From B18-G4 sp032250805 (GTDB taxonomy: Bacteria > Bacteroidota > Bacteroidia > Bacteroidales > B18-G4): a DNA stretch of 64,000 nucleotides. The position numbers were made by a program, and so were the translations under genes. The stretch spans positions 1 to 64,000 of the forward strand of contig JAVVEM010000006.1 of assembly GCA_032250805.1 (NCBI GenBank), read 5' to 3'. Below the pieces are notes generated by a model that worked only from the letters and a program-made list of their open reading frames with translations, made no database searches and was not told where the DNA came from. Below are positions 57,268-64,000 of this stretch, piece by piece (position 1 is the first letter of the stretch; every line of letters begins with the position of its first letter).

Positions 57268-58545
57268 TTATTTGTTGTTTATTTCGTGTAAATAAATATC
57301 TTTCCAGCGTATTTTTATTCCTCCTCCGTCGTGGATTTGCAGGGCCACGGCTCCTGTGGCTTCACCAATCAGGCTGTCCCTGAGATCAGTCATCATTTGA
57401 CCGTTGAGCCAGGTCATCACACGGTCGCCTTCCACCCTGATATGCATTTCGTTCCATTCACCCATTTTAAGGATATTTTCCTTTTCTTCGGGGATCTCAT
57501 AAAGCCAGCCCCTCCCGTATGACTCATAAATCCCGCCGGCATTGTTTCCGGGAGGTGCTACTTCAACCTGCCATCCTTTTATTTTTATACCATCAATTGA
57601 TGAACGGAAGAAAACCCCCGAATTGCCATTGTCTTGCTGCAGAAATTTGAGCCTGAGGACAAAATCCTTATACTCATCTTCAGTTACCAGGTAACCATAT
57701 TGCTTATCAGCTCCGCTTTCACATATGAGCTTATTATTTTCGACATACCATTTCTCTGTGCCGTGGATCTTCCAACCATCCAGGTTTTCACCGTTAAAAA
57801 CAAGCTTTCCCTTTTCGGTCAGATCAAGAACTTTAATGTTTCTGAATTTGGCAGGACTGCCGTGGTCCTGCAGGCCGATATGTCCTTTAACGGCAAGGCC
57901 ATAGGCCGGGTAATCTTTCCATTTGGATTCGGAAACACGTTTTTTCCAATCCTCATCCCAAAGTTGGTATTCAACAATTTTTTGGCCATTGAGCCAGTGG
58001 GTCACGTGGCCATCTTTTACCCTTATCTCAGAATGGTTCCACCCGCCTGCGGGCCTGATGATCTTTTTGGTGCTATCGGCATTATGCAGTGCATAATTGG
58101 CACCTGTTTGCTGCCATTTTTCCAATGGATATTCAAAGCCAATATCATCAATTAACTGATATTCGGGCCCGGTAGCATATATGGTTGGATAATTGTTTTC
58201 AATTACATTGAAAAAAATGCCACTGTTGCCACCTTCAGAGATGTTCCATTCAAGGCTTAAATGAAAATCTTCAAACACTTCTTTGGTGATAATATCCCCC
58301 CCAAGGTCGCCTCCTTTGCCGGTGGTAACCAGCATGTTGTTTTCTGCTTTCCACCCATCCGGAAGGCTGTCTTTTTTAAAGCCTCTCCAGGCGGTTAAGT
58401 CATGACCGTCGAACAGACTGATCCATTCTTTGCTTTCATCTTTATCCTGCTTCATTTCTTTTGAATCCAGGCTGCAGGATGAAATCATAAGTTCTGAAAA
58501 AACAGTAATAACTATAAATATTACCGCATACCGGGCTTGTTTCAT
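57268..58545 (-). CDS. Tandem DUF1080 lipoprotein (two 3-keto-glycoside hydrolase-like domains)
   Basis: A 425-residue lipoprotein (lipobox MISSC). Domain 1 (about 40-242): WISLFDGHDLTAWRGF, EWNISEGGNSGIFFN, GGWNHSEIRV, QLWDEDWKKRV. Domain 2 (about 247-425): LVFNGENLDGWKIHG, DNGNSGVFFRS, GEWNEMHIRVEGDRVM. The two domains are divergent copies, one closer to the single-domain protein at 51044. Fusion may give two specificities or a binding plus a catalytic domain. First gene of the operon. Confidence 0.88.
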   Translation of the reverse strand: MKQARYAVIFIVITVFSELMISSCSLDSKEMKQDKDESKEWISLFDGHDLTAWRGFKKDSLPDGWKAENNMLVTTGKGGDLGGDIITKEVFEDFHLSLEWNISEGGNSGIFFNVIENNYPTIYATGPEYQLIDDIGFEYPLEKWQQTGANYALHNADSTKKIIRPAGGWNHSEIRVKDGHVTHWLNGQKIVEYQLWDEDWKKRVSESKWKDYPAYGLAVKGHIGLQDHGSPAKFRNIKVLDLTEKGKLVFNGENLDGWKIHGTEKWYVENNKLICESGADKQYGYLVTEDEYKDFVLRLKFLQQDNGNSGVFFRSSIDGIKIKGWQVEVAPPGNNAGGIYESYGRGWLYEIPEEKENILKMGEWNEMHIRVEGDRVMTWLNGQMMTDLRDSLIGEATGAVALQIHDGGGIKIRWKDIYLHEINNK

Positions 58546-58703
58546 GGTGGATAATTTTAATTAACGGGTCGTAAATTTATAAAAGATGGCATGCAAAACA
58601 AAAGAAAATAGCGTATTGCTATAAATATTCCATTTATTTGTTTCAGGCGACATTCGGTGTAATGAAATTAATATTATGTACATTTGAATTGCATGTTCTG
58701 AAA

Positions 58704-58711
58704 TATTTTTG
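58704..58711 (+). promoter_or_regulatory. -7 promoter box TATTTTTG of the first T9SS cargo gene
   Basis: A TAnnTTTG match 38 bases before ATG 58750, with TTTG at 58683-58686 as a possible -33 element. Confidence 0.5.
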
Positions 58712-58749
58712 TAATTTTAAGCCAATTGAAATATTAACTAACCCTACAA

Positions 58750-59796
58750 ATGATGAAAAAATTATTACGATTTTTAAGTGTGCTGGCTGTACTTTCTTTT
58801 TTTATTGGCAACCAGCTTTCGGCACAAACGATCTTGTGCGTCGACAGGGATTTTGATGATACCGGCCTTGTTTTTACCGATACCTGGCCCATGATACAGG
58901 AAGCCCTTGATGCCAACGGATACGAATATGAATACTGGGAAGTGTTGGAACCTTCAGACGATGGTCCCGACGCCGACTATATGGGCAATTTTGATATCGT
59001 TATATGGTTTACAGGTGAGGCCTGGACTGATGGTCAAACCATGGGCGAAAATGATGAATTTAACCTGCTGCTGTATTTGAATGTGGGAGGAGGAAAACTG
59101 TTTATGAATGCCCAGGATTATTTGTATGACAGGTATCCGGATGCGGGCACATTCAATGAAGGTGAATTCCCGCGCGATCAGCTTGGTATTATTGAAGTTG
59201 TGCAGGATGTGTACCACATTGAGGAGGGTGGATTAGCTGATTCTGCCAGTTTTGTCGGTTCTCCCGGATCACTTGCGGAAGGCCTGGAATTCAGGGTTGC
59301 TGACATCTTTAATTTATCGACAGATGACGGCCTCTACGGAGATAGTATTGCCGAACACATGGGTCAGAATATGCTGGGAATAATCAATCCCTATATTTCT
59401 GAGGGCCCTGCCGCCATACAGTATGAAACCGCTACATTCAGATCAGTATTTACAACAATCGATATTGCTTCAGTTCAGAATATTGAGGCAAGGGATACAT
59501 GGATGTACAGGATCGTCGACTGGCTCATGTATGGCAGCCAGGGCATCAGCGATTTACAGCCTGGCGATGTGGATCTGCTGATCAATCCCAATCCGGTGCG
59601 CGATATCGTAAATATTGGCATGATGGAGAAAATGGAAGAGATTTTTATATACAATAGCCAGGGTCAGCTGATGGTATATGAAAAAATAAACAAGGGCACA
59701 ACGAGGATGGATCTTGGCAGCCTGCCGGCCGGCATGTATATCCTTAAAGTTAAAACAGCCAAAGGCCTGGTAACAGATAAAATAATGAAGCAATAG
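58750..59796 (+). CDS. T9SS cargo protein with an N-terminal Rossmann/GATase-like domain
   Basis: A 348-residue protein with a signal peptide (ends QLSAQ), a globular domain (about 27-260; TILCVDRDFDDTG, NFDIVIWFTGEAW, GGGKLFMNAQDYLYD) resembling the ThuA/GATase-like Rossmann fold, and a C-terminal type A sorting domain (about 275-348; LLINPNPVRDIVNIG, IFIYNSQGQLM, LGSLPAGMYILKV), the standard T9SS tail. The domain is exported across the outer membrane; its enzymatic role is unknown. Confidence 0.85.
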   Translation: MMKKLLRFLSVLAVLSFFIGNQLSAQTILCVDRDFDDTGLVFTDTWPMIQEALDANGYEYEYWEVLEPSDDGPDADYMGNFDIVIWFTGEAWTDGQTMGENDEFNLLLYLNVGGGKLFMNAQDYLYDRYPDAGTFNEGEFPRDQLGIIEVVQDVYHIEEGGLADSASFVGSPGSLAEGLEFRVADIFNLSTDDGLYGDSIAEHMGQNMLGIINPYISEGPAAIQYETATFRSVFTTIDIASVQNIEARDTWMYRIVDWLMYGSQGISDLQPGDVDLLINPNPVRDIVNIGMMEKMEEIFIYNSQGQLMVYEKINKGTTRMDLGSLPAGMYILKVKTAKGLVTDKIMKQ

Positions 59797-59861
59797 CAAC
59801 ACGATACATTGATAATGTGATACTTGCGAAGAAAGAATAAGCCTCAGGCATTTCTTTGAAC

Positions 59862-59910
59862 AGCCCTTTTTATCGTAAAAGATGATCCATTACGATAGAA
59901 AGGGCTTTTT
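59862..59910 (+). terminator. Terminator of the first T9SS cargo gene
   Basis: AGCCCTTT and ATCGTAA (59862-59878) pair with TTACGAT and AAAGGGCT (59890-59906), followed by TTTT. Confidence 0.8.
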
Positions 59911-59928
59911 AGGTAAGCCATTCCTCTT

Positions 59929-59936
59929 TACCTTTG
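59929..59936 (+). promoter_or_regulatory. -7 promoter box TACCTTTG of the second T9SS cargo gene
   Basis: A TAnnTTTG match 21 bases before ATG 59958. It overlaps the TTG at 59934, which is therefore not a start. Confidence 0.6.
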
Positions 59937-59957
59937 CACGGCATAAACCAAATTAAC

Positions 59958-62675
59958 ATGATAAATAAAAAATATTTTACAGCCATTGGCATCACGATAT
60001 TAGTCTTTGCCACAATACTGATCCTTATTCAGGATAAACAGCCCGGTCCACGCGAAAAATACGAACAATATTTGCACCGGCAATTTGCAATGATCCCGGA
60101 AGATATTGAACAACAGGCCGCGGGCGAAAACCGCCCCGACCGCCCGGATCTGGCTGCCATTCAGAATTATTTCAACACCGTTGATCCGGCCCTTGGAAGG
60201 GTTCCCCGCGAGCGGCTGAAGAGTGCCTGGGAGTATACCCGCACACTTCAGCATTCCTCCCTGCGCAGTACCGGTAACCTCAGCTGGACTACTGCAGGAT
60301 CTGATATGGGTGGCCGAACGAGGGCCATTATGTACGATCCCAACGATCCCTCGGGCAATAAAGTATGGGCCGGAGCAGTGACCGGAGGATTATGGTACAA
60401 TGATGATATTAGCGATGCCCAGAGCGCCTGGGTCGTGGTGAATGATTTTTTCCCGAACCTCGCGATCAGTTGCCTTGTGAGCGATCCCAACAATTCGCAG
60501 ATATTTTATGCCGGAACGGGAGAAGCCGAGACTGCCAGGGTGATCTACCGTGAATCATCAGGTGTGGGAATGGGCATCATAAAATCAACTGATGGCGGCG
60601 AAAACTGGGATTTTATTCCGTCAACAGAGCAATTTAAATATGTTACCGATATACAGATCCGTGATGAAAATGGCAGCAGTGTGATCTATGCTGCCGTGGC
60701 TTCGGGCTTTTATAAAGGTGTAACCCATCAGAGCGAACCTGAAAATGGATTGTTCCGGTCGGAAGATGGCGGCGAAAACTGGGAGCAGGTGCTTCCCAAT
60801 ATTCCGGGTCTTGATGAGCCCTATGCAGTATCCGATATTAAGATCCAGGGTGATGGGCGTATTTATGTTGGCAGTATGGAAACGCCGGAACTCAAAGGCG
60901 GAGCCACCATTTTTTATTCCGATCTGGGTACCGCCGGCAGCTGGACAGTATATGACAATATAAAAAATATGATCCAGGGACAAGCGTATGAAAAGATCCC
61001 CGGACGGGTAATCCTGGCAGCCTCGCCCTCGGCTGATTCAATCCTGTATGCCCTCTTTGCCGTAGGATATGAAGACGGCTTTGTATATTATAAAGGCCGG
61101 TATATTTACCGTACTACTGATCGCGGGCAATCGTGGCAGCAAATTAATCTTCCTGATTATGATTACGCTACACTGGCCTGGCATGCCCTTATTGGTGCTG
61201 TCGATCCAACAGACCCAAGCCATTTGTATGTTGGGGGTTTGGATGTATGGTCGAGTTTTAATGGCGGTGCGTCCTGGCAGCAGCAGTCAAACTGGGCATT
61301 GATGTATTATGGCGGAGGTGATGACTATGTTCATGCCGACCAGCATGTGCAGTTGTATAAAGAAGGCTCGGCAAATGAAATTCTTTTTGGAAGCGATGGA
61401 GGTATTTTTTATACTGCGAATGCGTCTTCAGCAAATCCTGTTTTTGAAGAACGGAACAAAAATTTCAGCACCCTGCAGTTCTATACCTGCGCCATTTCTC
61501 CCATTGCAGGCGATGATCGTTTTATTGGCGGATTACAGGATAACGGCACCCTGTACTTTCAGGGCGATCCGCTTGATATCAACGACATGATCGATGGTGG
61601 CGACGGCGCCTATTGTTTCTGGGATAAAAATGAACCTGAAATATTCATCACCTCATACTACTACAACAGGTATACCATACATTTGAATGGTTTTCCATAC
61701 CAGAATGCAGGTCAGGAAAGTGGAACATTTATCAGCCCGGCCGATTACGATTCTGAATTGAATATACTTTATGCCAATGCCTGCAGTTTCCAGGGGTTCA
61801 GAGCCGATCAGATCCTCCGGATCAAAAATATTCCCTATAATCCGAATAAAGATTTTGTTTATGTTGGTACGGGAGAAACCACCCCCTTCAGTTTTGTGAA
61901 GTACTCCCCGCATTCGGAAGAAAATACTTCAACATTATTCATAGGGGGGCAAACGGGACGGTTGTTTAAAGTTGAAAATGCGCAAGGAAGTCCACAGACG
62001 ACAGAAATTACCGGTCCGTCATTTCCGGTGGCATCTGTTTCGTCGGTTGCAATCGGCGGTTCGGAAGACAGTTTGTTGGTTACCTTTAGCAATTATGGTG
62101 TTCCGTCGGTATGGCGGACTTATGATGGTGGCATAACATGGAAAAACATTGAAGCCAACCTTCCGGATATTCCGGTGCGTTATGCACTTTTTCATCCCAA
62201 TGATGCGAAACAGGCCATGCTGGCAACGGAACTTGGCATCTGGACCTGTAATCACCTTCACTTTACCGTACTTGAGTGGACCCCTGATGTAGATGGAATA
62301 GCCAATGTACGGGTCGACATGCTTCAGCTCAGAGAATCCGACAATACTGTTATCGCTGCAACGCATGGGCGTGGAATGTATTCAACCACATGGAATTCTG
62401 ATCCGTGGGTTTCGGTCGACGAATTGCCTGCGCTGGAGGTTACGAATGTTTGGCCCAATCCGGTTAAGGACAGGCTGAACATTGAGCTGGGCGACTTATC
62501 ATCTCCCCACATCGACCTTAGCATAAGTGATATGCAGGGACAGGTACTATTTCAGCAAAAGATCGATGGGAATAAAAAACTGCATCAGATCTCTTTCAAT
62601 GACTATCCGGCCGGAACCTATGTGCTCAATTTAAGCGACGGAGAAAAGAGATATTCAAGGAAGGTTATTCATTAG
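59958..62675 (+). CDS. T9SS cargo beta-propeller (sortilin/BNR-type) protein
   Basis: A 905-residue protein. An N-terminal signal/anchor (TAIGITILVFATILILI, about 7-24) is followed by a large sortilin/BNR-type propeller with repeated Asp-box-like motifs (STDGGENW, SEDGGENWEQV, TTDRGQSWQQI, SFNGGASWQQ, TYDGGITWKNI), then a C-terminal type A sorting domain (about 830-905; VWPNPVKDRLNIELG, YPAGTYVLNLSDG). It resembles secreted glycosyl hydrolase- or adhesin-like propellers but no catalytic motif is seen. Exported through T9SS. Confidence 0.88.
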   Translation: MINKKYFTAIGITILVFATILILIQDKQPGPREKYEQYLHRQFAMIPEDIEQQAAGENRPDRPDLAAIQNYFNTVDPALGRVPRERLKSAWEYTRTLQHSSLRSTGNLSWTTAGSDMGGRTRAIMYDPNDPSGNKVWAGAVTGGLWYNDDISDAQSAWVVVNDFFPNLAISCLVSDPNNSQIFYAGTGEAETARVIYRESSGVGMGIIKSTDGGENWDFIPSTEQFKYVTDIQIRDENGSSVIYAAVASGFYKGVTHQSEPENGLFRSEDGGENWEQVLPNIPGLDEPYAVSDIKIQGDGRIYVGSMETPELKGGATIFYSDLGTAGSWTVYDNIKNMIQGQAYEKIPGRVILAASPSADSILYALFAVGYEDGFVYYKGRYIYRTTDRGQSWQQINLPDYDYATLAWHALIGAVDPTDPSHLYVGGLDVWSSFNGGASWQQQSNWALMYYGGGDDYVHADQHVQLYKEGSANEILFGSDGGIFYTANASSANPVFEERNKNFSTLQFYTCAISPIAGDDRFIGGLQDNGTLYFQGDPLDINDMIDGGDGAYCFWDKNEPEIFITSYYYNRYTIHLNGFPYQNAGQESGTFISPADYDSELNILYANACSFQGFRADQILRIKNIPYNPNKDFVYVGTGETTPFSFVKYSPHSEENTSTLFIGGQTGRLFKVENAQGSPQTTEITGPSFPVASVSSVAIGGSEDSLLVTFSNYGVPSVWRTYDGGITWKNIEANLPDIPVRYALFHPNDAKQAMLATELGIWTCNHLHFTVLEWTPDVDGIANVRVDMLQLRESDNTVIAATHGRGMYSTTWNSDPWVSVDELPALEVTNVWPNPVKDRLNIELGDLSSPHIDLSISDMQGQVLFQQKIDGNKKLHQISFNDYPAGTYVLNLSDGEKRYSRKVIH

Positions 62676-62697
62676 GAAGAGATAAGAAATTTTACTG

Positions 62698-62761
62698 AAT
62701 GGTTTCAGTGCTTCAGTGTTTCAGTGCTTCAGTGTTAAATGGCTAAATGGTTAAATGGTTT
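62698..62761. repeat. Octamer array E, eight units of two kinds in one register
   Basis: AATGGTTT, CAGTGCTT, CAGTGTTT, CAGTGCTT, CAGTGTTA, AATGGCTA, AATGGTTA, AATGGTTT follow exactly. Units switch from an AATGG type to a CAGTG type and back without losing the period. Confidence 0.9.
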
Positions 62762-62837
62762 TATTCAACTTTAGTTCACTTGTTTCCCTGATAACAAATA
62801 CCGGACACTGTATACTGTAACCCGGTATACATATAAA

Positions 62838-62877
62838 AGCAAGGCTGCCTTTATTTAATAAAAGACAGCCTTGTTTT
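62838..62877. terminator. Bidirectional terminator between the propeller and S46 peptidase genes
   Basis: CAAGGCTG (62840-62847) pairs with CAGCCTTG (62866-62873), and CTTT with AAAG inside the stem. TTTT follows on both strands; this serves the convergent genes. Confidence 0.85.
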
Positions 62878-62879
62878 AT

Positions 62880-64000
62880 TTATTCTTCCATATTCATTTC
62901 AGATGCACCAACTGATTTTGTGGCAGTTTTTGCTGTGGGTGTATCAATGATGGTGAGTTCGTCGATGAGGTTTTGGGCTCCCGCCATTTTATCAATGATA
63001 AAGAGCACGTACCTGATATCGACATTAATGGTGCGTTGCAGCTCAGGCTCAAAGGCGATGTCGCCGCTCATGGCTTCCCAGTTGCCATCAAAAGCGATCC
63101 CGATCAGTTCGCCCTTACCATTAATGACCGGGCTGCCTGAATTCCCGCCGGTGATGTCGTTTGTGGTGAGGAAACATACGATCATACGTTCTTCCCCATC
63201 GATCATTTCGCCATAACGGCCATAGTCTTTATTTCTGTAAAGCGTTTTCAATTTTTCTTCAACAATAAATTCATCGTTTGAGGGATCTTCCTTTTCCATC
63301 ACTCCCTCAAGCGTGGTATAATAATCATAGAAAACGGCATCAGCGGCCACATAATCCTGCACCGAACCATAGGTCATACGCATCGTTGAATTGGCATCGG
63401 GATAGAATACCTTATCTGGCATTTGTTCGCGCAGCCCTGCAATAAAAAGCCGGTTATATTTATTCAGGTTCGTATTGGCCTGTCGGTACTGGCCCATTGC
63501 CTGTCCCATCATGGCGCTAAATTCTGTTGCCAGACGCAGGGCAGGGTCTTTTGCCAGTTTTTTTGCTTTGGGTTTTTCGAGAAATTCGCTGATCTCGTCC
63601 TGGTCATCAAAGATAGATTCTTCGAACACATATTCAGCCAAAGTAACAAAATCGCCATCCATTTCTTCTACCAGTTCGAGGAAATAGGCTGGTTGTTTAT
63701 CAGTGGGCATATTTTTGTGGTAAACTTCCATCAGGGCAGCAAAAGCATCCCTGTCGGCAGGAGCGTAATAATTTTTAAAATGACCGGCCATTCCGTTTTT
63801 AAGCTGATCGGTGGTTTCATCAATGATCACATCTTCTGCCTTTGATTCGAGCATGTCCTTCAACTGGCCAAACCGGCTTGCAAATCCGAGTATCTCAGGC
63901 GAATTTGCCGCAATGGCAGTATAGGCAAGGTTAGGAAATTCTTCCGTCAGAATGGCATATGCTTCTTCCTGGGCTTTGATCACATTTCCGTAAACTTTCT
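62880..64000 (-). CDS. S46 family dipeptidyl-peptidase, C-terminal part
   Basis: At least 373 residues of an S46 peptidase (DPP7/DPP11 family); the frame stays open to the window edge, so the N-terminal half with signal peptide and two catalytic residues lies outside. The serine nucleophile is in TGGNSGSPVINGKG, followed by IGIAFDGNWEAMSGDI and the conserved IRYVLFIIDKMAG. These periplasmic enzymes release dipeptides from oligopeptides. The C-terminal 20 residues (TAKTATKSVGASEMNMEE) look like a variable tail. A GTG at 63983 is not the start. Confidence 0.92.
   Translation of the reverse strand, partial: KVYGNVIKAQEEAYAILTEEFPNLAYTAIAANSPEILGFASRFGQLKDMLESKAEDVIIDETTDQLKNGMAGHFKNYYAPADRDAFAALMEVYHKNMPTDKQPAYFLELVEEMDGDFVTLAEYVFEESIFDDQDEISEFLEKPKAKKLAKDPALRLATEFSAMMGQAMGQYRQANTNLNKYNRLFIAGLREQMPDKVFYPDANSTMRMTYGSVQDYVAADAVFYDYYTTLEGVMEKEDPSNDEFIVEEKLKTLYRNKDYGRYGEMIDGEERMIVCFLTTNDITGGNSGSPVINGKGELIGIAFDGNWEAMSGDIAFEPELQRTINVDIRYVLFIIDKMAGAQNLIDELTIIDTPTAKTATKSVGASEMNMEE

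Overview
The window reads as a chromosomal segment of an uncultured, free-living member of the Bacteroidota, probably Bacteroidales/Marinilabiliales-like. The evidence is: two proteins with type IX secretion C-terminal sorting tails, a GldH-like lipoprotein, a CarboxypepD-reg/TonB receptor, many lipoproteins, an S46 dipeptidyl-peptidase, and at least fifteen sites matching the Bacteroidota sigma-A -7 box (TAnnTTTG) 18-100 bases upstream of start codons, with almost no Shine-Dalgarno motifs. A run of exactly 100 N (3436-3535) is a scaffold gap, so this is a draft or metagenome-derived assembly. Everything here comes from reading the sequence; no database search was run.

Layout. 1-7.4 kb: a cell-surface polysaccharide locus (CapK/PaaK-like ligase, NodB-like deacetylase, FemAB-like acyltransferase, sugar-phosphate transferase with an unusual middle domain, Wzi-like outer-membrane barrel), interrupted by a four-helix-bundle gene and punctuated by octamer tandem arrays. 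7.5-9.2 kb: C69 peptidase. 9.5-11.9 kb: an AT-rich accessory island (Fic protein, small orphan, P-loop kinase-like protein), followed by heptamer arrays. 12.3-17.4 kb: coiled-coil membrane protein, a second four-helix-bundle gene, exosortase, viroplasmin-type RNase H, GldH-like lipoprotein, ribF, asd. 17.5-31.4 kb: modular secreted proteins, porin, ComF, peptide ABC ATPase, RNase R, a PepSY membrane protein, an OB-fold lipoprotein, a MORN-repeat protein and nadA. 31.5-40.7 kb: rpiB, lutB, CDGSH protein, TlpA-like lipoprotein, mreBCD, purH and a MacB-type permease. 40.7-48.2 kb: the operon coaX - outer-membrane protein - TPR - lptC - CorC/HlyC - ppiD. 48.5 kb: tRNA-Phe. 48.7-58.5 kb: a tight seven-gene operon of Gfo/Idh/MocA oxidoreductases, DUF1080 proteins, a TIM-barrel isomerase and DoxX, followed by a TonB receptor; it resembles a periplasmic 3-keto-glycoside pathway. 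58.7-64 kb: two T9SS cargo proteins and an incomplete S46 peptidase.

Most unusual signals. (1) A family of degenerate tandem arrays with strict period 7 or 8 but different unit sequences occurs at eleven places, two of them inside a coding sequence. (2) Two unrelated-in-position four-helix-bundle genes share an upstream element, GACATTTT-N10-GTACTAATAGATA, with identical spacing; the first gene is also bracketed by a 26-bp perfect inverted repeat built from octamers. (3) A ~111-bp dispersed repeat with internal hairpins occurs at 33.9 and 48.2 kb. (4) The 3-keto-glycoside-like operon carries a DoxX gene that could act as its electron outlet. (5) An exosortase without a visible target lies a few kb from a gene set that parallels proteobacterial exosortase/EPS loci.
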